Positions 57,436 through 64,000 of a stretch of 64,000 bases of DNA are shown one piece after another. A program made the translations under genes and the position numbers. Each line of letters begins with the position of its first letter. Within the stretch, counting starts at the first letter, position 1. Source of the DNA: Mixta theicola (GTDB lineage: Bacteria > Pseudomonadota > Gammaproteobacteria > Enterobacterales > Enterobacteriaceae); the NCBI RefSeq assembly GCF_002895925.1, contig NZ_NWUO01000001.1, positions 434,001 through 498,000 on the forward strand, written 5' to 3'. A model generated the notes under the pieces. The model was not told the DNA's origin. It saw only the letters and a program-made list of their open reading frames with translations, and made no database searches.

Positions 57436-58152
57436 ATGCTGAGTTTACGTTCGGTTAATCAGTTCTATGGTAAAAATCATATTCTGTGGGATGTGGATCT
57501 TGATCTGCCGCCCGGCACCTGCACCGGCATTATCGGCCAGTCCGGCATGGGAAAAACCACGCTGGTGAACTGTATTATGGGCCTCCTGCCGGTTAACAGC
57601 GGCAGCATGATATGGCAGCAGGCTGGGTCGCCGCCGGAAAATTTGCTGATGCAGCCGACGGCGACGCGCGCCCGGTTGGGTATCGGCTACGTGCCGCAGG
57701 GACGGCAGATTTTTTCCCAGCTCAGCGTAGAAGAGAACCTGCTGATCGCCCTGCTGGCCAGCCAGCAGGATCGCCACTGCGCCATTCCGCCGCTGGTTTA
57801 TGAACTGTTTCCCACGCTGTGGCCGCTACGTCATCGGCGCAGCGGCGATCTGCCGCTGGAACAGCAGCAGAACCTGGCGCTGGCCCGGGCGCTGGCGCTG
57901 CAGCCCAGGCTGCTGATTTTAGATGAGCCGACCGAAGGGATGTCGCCGTGGCTGGAGGAAGAAACCGGTAATTTGCTGCATCGGCTGAATCATGAGTTCG
58001 GCCTGACGATCCTGTTGCTGGAACCGCGCGTTTCCGTTATTCGACGCGTGGCGGACTATTTTTTACTGCTGCATCGTGGCCGCAACGTGGCGCAGGGCCA
58101 CGTTGCGGAGCTGGATGAAAAAGTGGTGGATAAATGGCTGGCGGTAAGCTGA
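57436..58152 (+). CDS. Orphan UrtE/LivF-type ABC ATPase with degenerate signature motif
   Basis: 238-residue ATPase of the HAAT family, most like UrtE of urea importers (YGKNHILWDV, IGYVPQGRQIF, VEENLLIALL, YELFPTLWPL, ILDEPTEGMSP). Walker A GQSGMGKTT (34-42) and Walker B with the catalytic Glu (ILDEP, 161-165) are intact. The ABC signature, normally DLSGGQQQ, reads DLPLEQQQ (138-145), losing the Ser and both Gly that contact ATP. No urtABCD, urease or other transporter gene is nearby: uvrB lies upstream, bioD 9 bp downstream and convergent. A ribosome site AAGGAGA precedes the ATG. Either a decaying remnant or a repurposed protein; the frame is fully open. Confidence 0.8.
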   Translation: MLSLRSVNQFYGKNHILWDVDLDLPPGTCTGIIGQSGMGKTTLVNCIMGLLPVNSGSMIWQQAGSPPENLLMQPTATRARLGIGYVPQGRQIFSQLSVEENLLIALLASQQDRHCAIPPLVYELFPTLWPLRHRRSGDLPLEQQQNLALARALALQPRLLILDEPTEGMSPWLEEETGNLLHRLNHEFGLTILLLEPRVSVIRRVADYFLLLHRGRNVAQGHVAELDEKVVDKWLAVS

Positions 58153-58161
58153 AACCGCGCG

Positions 58162-58839
58162 CTACGCGGGCAAACGCAGGTATTCGCCCAGCGCGGCGCG
58201 ATCGATCTGCTCCAGAAAGGGAATTTCGCCCAGCAGCGGCGCAGGCAGGCGCTGTTGCAGGGTGGCCATATATTCCTGATGCCGTCGGCCCGGCGGCTGA
58301 ATATCGTTAGCGATCCAGCCCGCCAGCGGCAGACCCGCGTTGAGGATCGCCTCGGCGCTGAGCAACGCATGGTTGATACAGCCCAGTTTAATGCCCACCA
58401 CCAGAATGACCGGCAGCTGCTCCTGGCGTACCCAGTCAGCATAGGTTTGCTGCTCCGACAGGGGCGTATACCAGCCGCCTGCGCCCTCTACCAGCACCCA
58501 GTCTGCTTTTTCCCGCAGCGCCTGCAGGCCGGCGGAAAGCCGCGCGAATTCAATCGGCTGACCGGTATCGGCGCTAACGATGTGCGGCGAAGTCGGCTCC
58601 ATAAACACCAACGGATTCACCTCGTCATAGCTCAGCGACAGGCTGCTGTTACGCTGCAGTGCCAGCGCATCGCCGTTGCGAATGCCGTCTGGCGTCATTT
58701 CACTGCCGGAGGCCACCGGCTTATAGCCAGCGGTACGCAAGCCCGCGCGGTTAGCGGCCTGCAACAGCGCGCTGCTGGCGACGGTTTTACCCACTTCAGT
58801 ATCGGTCCCGGTCAGGAACCAGCAATTACACACAATCAA
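58162..58839 (-). CDS. bioD: Dethiobiotin synthetase BioD
   Basis: ATP-dependent carboxylation of diaminopelargonic acid to dethiobiotin. 225 residues, E. coli length. P-loop FLTGTDTEVGKTVASSAL near residue 8, Lys in AGYKPVASGSE near 38, and WVLVEGAGGWYTPLSEQQTYAD near 106. Overlaps the end of bioC by 14 nt; last gene of bioBFCD. Confidence 0.95.
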   Translation of the reverse strand: MIVCNCWFLTGTDTEVGKTVASSALLQAANRAGLRTAGYKPVASGSEMTPDGIRNGDALALQRNSSLSLSYDEVNPLVFMEPTSPHIVSADTGQPIEFARLSAGLQALREKADWVLVEGAGGWYTPLSEQQTYADWVRQEQLPVILVVGIKLGCINHALLSAEAILNAGLPLAGWIANDIQPPGRRHQEYMATLQQRLPAPLLGEIPFLEQIDRAALGEYLRLPA

Positions 58840-59584
58840 TTACTCCGGTAACCAGTTGATAAGAGAGTCGATAGCCGCGCTCATCCTGCGGCCAGTGCTG
58901 CGCCAGCTGCTGCAGGCGCTGGCGCGTCAACAGCCCGCTGGCGCGTCCCTGATGAATATGCGTGGCGCCAATGCCTTTTAGCGACTGCAGCGCGCTGCGT
59001 ACGTCGGGAAAGCGCTGCTCTACCGTTTCGCTGCTTAGCCGCAGCGCCAGGCCGTCGCCAGCCTGCCGGATAGCCGCCTCGGAAAGAAAGGTATTAACAT
59101 GCTGATAGTCATCCAGCGCCTGCCAGGCGCTGCGCACCTCATGGAGCGAAGCCTCGGCCAGGGTAGAAAACAGCACCCGGCCGCCCGGCCGCGTTACCCG
59201 ACACAGCTCACGCAGCCCCTGCGCCAGATCGTCGCACCACTGCATCGCCAGATTACTCCAGCTCATATCCACGCTGTGGGCGCGCAGCGGCAGCGCCTCA
59301 ATATCGCCCAGCAGATAGTGGTGCGCCGTTTCATCGCGCCGCGCCTGCGCCAGCATGCCCGGCGAGAGATCGAGGGCAATCACCTGATGCCCCTGCTCCC
59401 GCCAGCGGCGGCTGAACCAGCCGGTGCCGCAGCCGGCATCCAGCACGGTTCCGGCGGATAATGCGGGCAGCAGCGCCATTAACCGCTCTCCGCTATAGCG
59501 CTGCAGCCCGGCAAAGCGGTCATAACCGCCTGCCGCGCGGCCAAACGCCTGCGCCACCGCCTGCTTATTCACTTTGTGCGTCAT
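58826..59584 (-). CDS. bioC: Malonyl-ACP O-methyltransferase BioC
   Basis: SAM-dependent methyltransferase that methylates malonyl-ACP so that fatty-acid enzymes can build the pimeloyl chain. 252 residues. SAM motif [15 protein letters not shown] near residue 47, [25 protein letters not shown] near 95. Starts [25 protein letters not shown] type sequence; overlaps the end of bioF by 20 nt. Confidence 0.94.
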   Translation of the reverse strand: MTHKVNKQAVAQAFGRAAGGYDRFAGLQRYSGERLMALLPALSAGTVLDAGCGTGWFSRRWREQGHQVIALDLSPGMLAQARRDETAHHYLLGDIEALPLRAHSVDMSWSNLAMQWCDDLAQGLRELCRVTRPGGRVLFSTLAEASLHEVRSAWQALDDYQHVNTFLSEAAIRQAGDGLALRLSSETVEQRFPDVRSALQSLKGIGATHIHQGRASGLLTRQRLQQLAQHWPQDERGYRLSYQLVTGVIDCV

Positions 59585-60719
59585 ACAGCGCCTCCAGTAG
59601 CCGATCAATATCGTCCGCCGTGTGGCGTGCGGTTAAAGTAATACGCAGCCGTGCGGTGCCCGGCGGCACGGTTGGCGGGCGAATCGCCGTAACCCAACAG
59701 CCGCGCTGGCGCAAACGGCTGGCGAGCGTCAGCGCCTGAGCGTCGTCGCCCACCAGCAGCGGCTGAATGGCGGTAGCAGAAGGCAGCAGCGTTAAGGCGC
59801 GCTGGGCAGCCCCGCTGCGGAAACGGGCAATATTAGCGGCCAGCCGCTGACGCAGATCGTCGCCCTGCCGTACCGCGCGCAATGCTGCGCGCAGCGCTTC
59901 GGCCTGTGCCGGCGGCATCGCCGTGCTGTAGATCAGATGACGGGCAAACTGCAGCAGATAAGCAGCGGTGTCGCCATCGCACAGCAGCGCCGCGCCGCTG
60001 ATGCCAAACGCTTTGCCAAAGGTGATAATCAGCAGTTCCGGCCGGACGCCCTGCTGCCAGCAGCTGCCGCGTCCCTGCTCGCCCTGCACCCCGATGCCGT
60101 GCGCATCATCCACCAGCAGCCAGCCACCCGCCTGCTGCGTCAGCTGATGCAGCGCAGCCAGCGGCGCGCTGTCGCCATCCATACTGAATACGCCTTCGGT
60201 TACCACCAGGGTTTCGCCCGCATGCGGCGCGGCCAGCAGGCGCTGCAGGCTTTCTGGCTGATTATGCGCAAATCGGCGCAGCGTGGCCGGGCTGAGGCTG
60301 GCCGCCTCCAGCAGCGAGGCGTGCGACAGTTTATCCGCCAGGATGCGGTCGCCCAGGCTTGCCAGCGCGCCGATCGCCGCCTGATTGGCGGCATAGCCGG
60401 AATTAAACAGCAGCGCGCAGGGATAGCCCAGCCAGTCGGCCAGCTCCGCTTCCAGCTCGGCGTGCGGCAACGCATAGCCGGTAACATGGCCGGACGCCCC
60501 GGCGCCTACGCCGTAGCGCTCAGCGCCCTGCTGCCAGGCCTGCACCAGGCGCGCATCGTCGCTCAGTCCGAGATAATCATTGCTGGCGAAGTTGCGGTAG
60601 CGTTTTCCGTTATGCAACAGCCAGCCCGCGCGGCACAGCGTAAGCAGGCTGCGCTGACGTAAACGCTGCTGCTGCTGACGCTCGGCCAGCGCCGTCGCGA
60701 TCCGATGTTGCCAGCTCAT
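59565..60719 (-). CDS. bioF: 8-amino-7-oxononanoate synthase BioF
   Basis: PLP enzyme condensing pimeloyl-ACP with L-alanine. 384 residues (E. coli 384). Contains [13 protein letters not shown] (residue 43), [22 protein letters not shown] near 200 and the PLP-Lys in [13 protein letters not shown] near 236. Start overlaps the bioB stop by 1 nt (TAATG). Confidence 0.96.
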   Translation of the reverse strand: MSWQHRIATALAERQQQQRLRQRSLLTLCRAGWLLHNGKRYRNFASNDYLGLSDDARLVQAWQQGAERYGVGAGASGHVTGYALPHAELEAELADWLGYPCALLFNSGYAANQAAIGALASLGDRILADKLSHASLLEAASLSPATLRRFAHNQPESLQRLLAAPHAGETLVVTEGVFSMDGDSAPLAALHQLTQQAGGWLLVDDAHGIGVQGEQGRGSCWQQGVRPELLIITFGKAFGISGAALLCDGDTAAYLLQFARHLIYSTAMPPAQAEALRAALRAVRQGDDLRQRLAANIARFRSGAAQRALTLLPSATAIQPLLVGDDAQALTLASRLRQRGCWVTAIRPPTVPPGTARLRITLTARHTADDIDRLLEALYDAQSE

Positions 60720-61750
60720 TATTGTGCCGCGTTGTAATAGTGCGGGGTATCGGCGTTAACCAGCTGCTGCGCCAGCGCCTGCTGCTGTTCGTTATCCCCG
60801 GCACGGGTGTGCGTATGTTCAGGATTGAGGCCCAGCTTACGGAACAGCAGCAGATCTTTATCCTCTTCCGGGTTCGGCGTGGTGAGCAGTTTGCAGCCGT
60901 AGAAAATAGAGTTGGCTCCCGCCATAAAGCACATCGCCTGGGTCTGCTCGCTCATCTGCTCGCGCCCGGCGGAGAGACGCACGTGCGAGCGCGGCATCAT
61001 AATGCGCGCAACGGCGATGGTGCGGATAAAATCAAACGGATCGACATCCTCGTTATCCGCCAGCGGCGTTCCTTTGACCTTAACCAGCATATTGATCGGC
61101 ACGCTTTCCGGCGGCGTCGGCAGGTTAGCCAGCTGTACCAGCAGCGCGGCGCGATCCTTCACCTCTTCGCCCAGCCCGACGATGCCGCCGGAGCAGACTT
61201 TAATCCCCGCCTCGCGCACTTTTTCCAGCGTATCCAGCCGCTCCTGATAGGTGCGGGTGGTGATGATATTGCCGTAGAACTCCGGCGAGGTATCAAGGTT
61301 ATGGTTGTAAAAATCGAGCCCGGCCGTGCCCAGCCGCTGTGCCTGCTCATCGTTAAGCGTGCCCAGCGTCATGCAGGTTTCAAGGCCCATCGCCTTCACG
61401 CCCTGCACCATTTTTTCAAGGTAAGGCATATCGCGATCGTTGGGGTTTTTCCATGCCGCGCCCATGCAGAAACGGGAGGAGCCCGCCGCCTTCGCCTTAC
61501 GCGCCGAGGCCAGCACCTCTTCCACTTCCATCAGGCGCTCCGCTTCCAGCCCGGTTTTATAACGGGCGCTTTGCGGGCAGTATTTACAGTCTTCCGGGCA
61601 GGCGCCGGTTTTGATCGATAAAAGCGTACTTACCTGTACCTGACGCGGATCGAAATGCTGCCGATGTACCTGCTGCGCTTCAAACATTAATTCGAGGAAA
61701 GGCTTATTAAACAGGGCCTGAGCCTGTGCCAGCGTCCAACGCATTGACAT
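60719..61750 (-). CDS. bioB: Biotin synthase BioB
   Basis: Radical-SAM enzyme inserting sulfur into dethiobiotin. 343 residues. The 4Fe-4S Cys triad is in [12 protein letters not shown] (Cys51, Cys55, Cys58); further conserved Cys residues for the 2Fe-2S cluster are in FCMGAAW and CMTLGTL, and [12 protein letters not shown] is typical. First gene of bioBFCD; the ATG follows TGGAG in a normal 45-nt leader downstream of the biotin operator. Confidence 0.96.
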   Translation of the reverse strand: MSMRWTLAQAQALFNKPFLELMFEAQQVHRQHFDPRQVQVSTLLSIKTGACPEDCKYCPQSARYKTGLEAERLMEVEEVLASARKAKAAGSSRFCMGAAWKNPNDRDMPYLEKMVQGVKAMGLETCMTLGTLNDEQAQRLGTAGLDFYNHNLDTSPEFYGNIITTRTYQERLDTLEKVREAGIKVCSGGIVGLGEEVKDRAALLVQLANLPTPPESVPINMLVKVKGTPLADNEDVDPFDFIRTIAVARIMMPRSHVRLSAGREQMSEQTQAMCFMAGANSIFYGCKLLTTPNPEEDKDLLLFRKLGLNPEHTHTRAGDNEQQQALAQQLVNADTPHYYNAAQ

Positions 61751-61796
61751 TGCTTACTCCAGAAAGGGTCGTTTTTATCATGTCATCTGATGTAGA

Positions 61797-61831
61797 CTTG
61801 TAAACTAAATCTTTTTATTTTGGTTTACAAG
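61797..61831. promoter_or_regulatory. BirA operator and divergent bio promoters
   Basis: CTTGTAAAC at 61797 and GTTTACAAG at 61823 form a 9-bp inverted repeat over 35 bp with an AT-rich centre, the same design as E. coli bioO. TTGTAA in each arm can serve as a -35 for the opposite-facing promoter, with the -10 inside the other arm (TTGGTT toward bioA, TTTAGT toward bioB). BirA-biotinyl-AMP would repress both directions. Its right end is only 5 nt from the bioA ATG. Confidence 0.88.
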
Positions 61832-61836
61832 TGATC

Positions 61837-63129
61837 ATGACTTCTGACGATCTCGCCTTCGACCGCGACCATATCTGGCACCCTTACACTTCCATGAGCG
61901 AACCGCTGCCCTGCTATCCGGTAGTGGGCGCGCAGGGGGTACATTTGCAGCTGGCCGATGGCCGTCAGTTGGTGGACGGCATGTCCTCGTGGTGGGCGGC
62001 GATCCATGGTTATAACCATCCTCGCCTGAATCAGGCGCTGCAAAATCAGCTCGCGCAAATGTCACACGTCATGTTCGGCGGTATTACGCATCCCTCCGCC
62101 GTGGCGCTCTGTCGTCGTCTGGTGGCGATGACGCCCGCGCCGCTGGAATGCGTATTTCTGGCGGACTCCGGCTCGGTGGCAGTAGAAGTGGCGATGAAAA
62201 TGGCGCTGCAGTACTGGCAGGCTCGCGGTGAGAAGCGGCAGCGCTTTCTGACCCTGCGCCGCGGCTATCATGGCGATACGTTCTCCGCGATGTCGGTCTG
62301 CGATCCTGACAATTCGATGCATAGCCTGTGGCAGGGTTATCTGCCGACGCATCTGTTCGCGCCAGCGCCGCAGTGCCGCTTTGATGATGAGTGGGACGAG
62401 CAGGATATTGCCGAATTTACCGCCCGGATAGCCGCACATGCCGACAGCATCGCCGCCGTGATCCTCGAACCTGTCGTGCAGGGCGCAGGCGGGATGCGTT
62501 TTTATCATCCGCGTTATCTGCAGCAGGTGCGTGAACTGTGCGATCGTCATCAGGTACTGCTGATTGCCGATGAGATCGCTACCGGTTTTGGCCGCACCGG
62601 CAAGCTGTTCGCCTGTGACCATGCCGGTATCGCCCCCGATATTCTCTGCCTGGGGAAAGCGCTTACCGGCGGCACCATGACGCTTTCCGCCACCCTGACT
62701 ACGCGCGCGGTGGCGAATACCATCAGCAACGGCGCGGCGGGCTGCTTTATGCATGGGCCCACCTTTATGGGTAATCCGCTGGCCTGCGCCGTTGCCGATG
62801 CCAGTCTGGCGCTGCTGCAGGAAGGAAACTGGCAGGCGCAGGTTACGGCTATAGAACAGCAGCTGCGTACGGCGCTGCTGCCGCTGGCGGCCCATCCGCA
62901 GGTGGCGGATGTGCGCGTACTGGGCGCTATCGGCGTGATCGAAAGCCGCCAGCCGGTCAATATGGCGGCTATTCAGCGCTTCTTCATTGAGCGCGGCGTT
63001 TGGATCCGCCCCTTTGGCAAGCTGATTTATCTGATGCCGCCCTATGTGATTACGCCGGCGCAGCTGAGCCAGCTAACCGAAGCGATTAAGGCGGCGTTGG
63101 ATCAGGCCGATCTGTTTCTGCCGGGCTAA
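61837..63129 (+). CDS. bioA: Adenosylmethionine-8-amino-7-oxononanoate aminotransferase BioA
   Basis: PLP aminotransferase using SAM as amino donor to make diaminopelargonic acid. 430 residues. Substrate-binding HPYTSM (Tyr near 17), [16 protein letters not shown] near 48, the PLP Asp in [15 protein letters not shown] near 243, and the PLP Lys in [17 protein letters not shown] near 272. The start [14 protein letters not shown] aligns exactly with E. coli MTTDDLAFDQRHIW. There is no ribosome-binding site and the start abuts the operator, so the mRNA is probably leaderless or nearly so. A GTG two codons upstream, inside the operator, is a less likely start. Confidence 0.95.
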   Translation: MTSDDLAFDRDHIWHPYTSMSEPLPCYPVVGAQGVHLQLADGRQLVDGMSSWWAAIHGYNHPRLNQALQNQLAQMSHVMFGGITHPSAVALCRRLVAMTPAPLECVFLADSGSVAVEVAMKMALQYWQARGEKRQRFLTLRRGYHGDTFSAMSVCDPDNSMHSLWQGYLPTHLFAPAPQCRFDDEWDEQDIAEFTARIAAHADSIAAVILEPVVQGAGGMRFYHPRYLQQVRELCDRHQVLLIADEIATGFGRTGKLFACDHAGIAPDILCLGKALTGGTMTLSATLTTRAVANTISNGAAGCFMHGPTFMGNPLACAVADASLALLQEGNWQAQVTAIEQQLRTALLPLAAHPQVADVRVLGAIGVIESRQPVNMAAIQRFFIERGVWIRPFGKLIYLMPPYVITPAQLSQLTEAIKAALDQADLFLPG

Positions 63130-63204
63130 TGCCGCCTTGCCGTCGGGCGCGGGAGCGCGTGATAAACTACGCTTTGAACATCCTCATCAGCTAAGGAACG
63201 ATTA

Positions 63205-64000
63205 ATGTCACAGCAAAAAGAGCGTAATCGTCGCGTAATCCTGGCCTCGCGCCCACACGGCGCACCGACTACCGCAAACTTTCGTCTCGATACGCAGCCG
63301 GTTCCCTCGCCCGGCGAAGGGGAAATGCTTCTGCGGACGGTTTATCTCTCACTTGACCCTTATATGCGCGGTCGCATGAGCGATGCACCTTCCTACGTTG
63401 AGCCTTTTGCCGTAGAGGATGTACTGGGCGGCGGCACGGTGGCGATTGTTGAACAGTCACGCCATCCCGACTATCAGCAGGGCGACTGGGTCGTCAGCCA
63501 GAGCGGCTGGCAGGATTACGCGCTGTCGGACGGTAGTGGGCTGTTTAAACTGCAGGGAACGGCGTTAAAGCATCCTTCGTGGGCATTAAGCCTGCTGGGA
63601 ATGACCGGCTTTACCGCCTATATGGGGCTGCTGGATATTGGTAATCCGCAGCCGGGAGAAACCCTGGTGGTGGCCGCCGCAACCGGCGCCGTTGGCTCGG
63701 TGGTGGGTCAAATCGCGAAGCTAAAAGGATGCCGCGCGATCGGCATCGCCGGTGGCGAAGAAAAATGCCGCTACGCTATTGAAAAACTGGGCTTCGACCA
63801 CTGCGTCGATCACCGCCGCGACGATCTGGCGCAGCAGCTGAAGCAGCACTGCCCTGACGGTATCGACATCTATTTTGAAAGCGTCGGCGGTAAAGTATTC
63901 AACGCGGTGCTGCCGCTGATGAACAGCAAAGGACGCATCCCGCTGTGCGGCCTGATTGCCGACTATAACAGCGCCGACCTGCCGCAGGGGCAGGATCACT
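63205..64000 (+). CDS. curA: NADPH-dependent reductase CurA/YncB-like, 5' part
   Basis: Medium-chain dehydrogenase/reductase without zinc, of the leukotriene-B4 dehydrogenase type; E. coli CurA reduces curcumin and related enones. 265 residues are in the window, open to the right edge (full length about 345). N-terminal QQKERNRRVILASRPHGAP, then LSLDPYMRGRMSD, the cofactor loop VVAAATGAVGSVVGQIAK near residue 155, and IDIYFESVGGKVFNAVLPL. ATG preceded by AAGGAA. Downstream of bioA on the same strand, with its own short leader. Confidence 0.88.
   Translation, partial: MSQQKERNRRVILASRPHGAPTTANFRLDTQPVPSPGEGEMLLRTVYLSLDPYMRGRMSDAPSYVEPFAVEDVLGGGTVAIVEQSRHPDYQQGDWVVSQSGWQDYALSDGSGLFKLQGTALKHPSWALSLLGMTGFTAYMGLLDIGNPQPGETLVVAAATGAVGSVVGQIAKLKGCRAIGIAGGEEKCRYAIEKLGFDHCVDHRRDDLAQQLKQHCPDGIDIYFESVGGKVFNAVLPLMNSKGRIPLCGLIADYNSADLPQGQDH

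Overview
The window is a gene-dense, high-GC chromosomal segment from a member of the Enterobacterales. Gene content and protein similarity point to an Erwiniaceae-type genome (Pantoea/Mixta/Erwinia-like). That assignment is inferred from recalled E. coli homologues and gene order, not from any search. I saw no rRNA, tRNA, CRISPR array, integrase or insertion sequence.

Positions 1-31,400 follow the E. coli 48-minute block: mlrA (tail only), yohO, the osmU/yehWXYZ osmolyte ABC transporter, bglX, dld, pbpG, yohC, yohD, yohF and dusC. Several genes that are not there in E. coli are interleaved. These are idi, a Cache-type chemoreceptor, a Suppressor-of-fused-like protein, an MpaB-type (DUF2236) oxygenase, a YciF ferritin-like protein, ygfF, a DUF3772 MscS channel, a GNAT acetyltransferase, fetAB, a GH15 glycosidase, an L,D-transpeptidase, a PiT phosphate transporter and an MFS carrier.

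Positions 31,500-63,100 follow the E. coli 17-18-minute block in inverted order: rhlE, ybhQ, ybhP, clsB, ybhN, ybhL, moaEDCBA, ybhK, uvrB, bioDCFB and bioA. The two blocks meet between dusC and rhlE. The ybhRSFG-cecR genes of E. coli are absent between ybhQ and rhlE. A chitin-utilisation cluster has entered this block: the complete chbBCARFG operon lies between ybhN and ybhL, with a secreted GH18 chitinase and a sigma-28-type chemoreceptor on the other side of ybhL. Together these genes could sense, hydrolyse, import and catabolise chitin oligosaccharides. Two lipoprotein genes (DUF1615 and OBAP/DUF1264) sit between this cluster and moa. The window ends inside a curA-like reductase.

Control sites that can be read directly include the BirA operator between bioB and bioA, the molybdenum-cofactor riboswitch and a ModE-like palindrome upstream of moaA, a LexA box and inverted DnaA boxes upstream of uvrB, a sigma-28-like promoter before the second chemoreceptor, a CRP-like site before chb, and a good sigma-54 promoter before an orphan UrtE-like ATPase. 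The most unusual observations are: (i) that UrtE-like ATPase has lost its ABC signature motif yet keeps a sigma-54 promoter; (ii) bioA starts only 5 nt after the biotin operator and has no ribosome-binding site, which suggests a leaderless mRNA; (iii) the chitin cluster; (iv) a possible small RNA between pbpG and yohC; and (v) coding repeats at the C-termini of RhlE and the L,D-transpeptidase. I found no clearly new multi-gene system.
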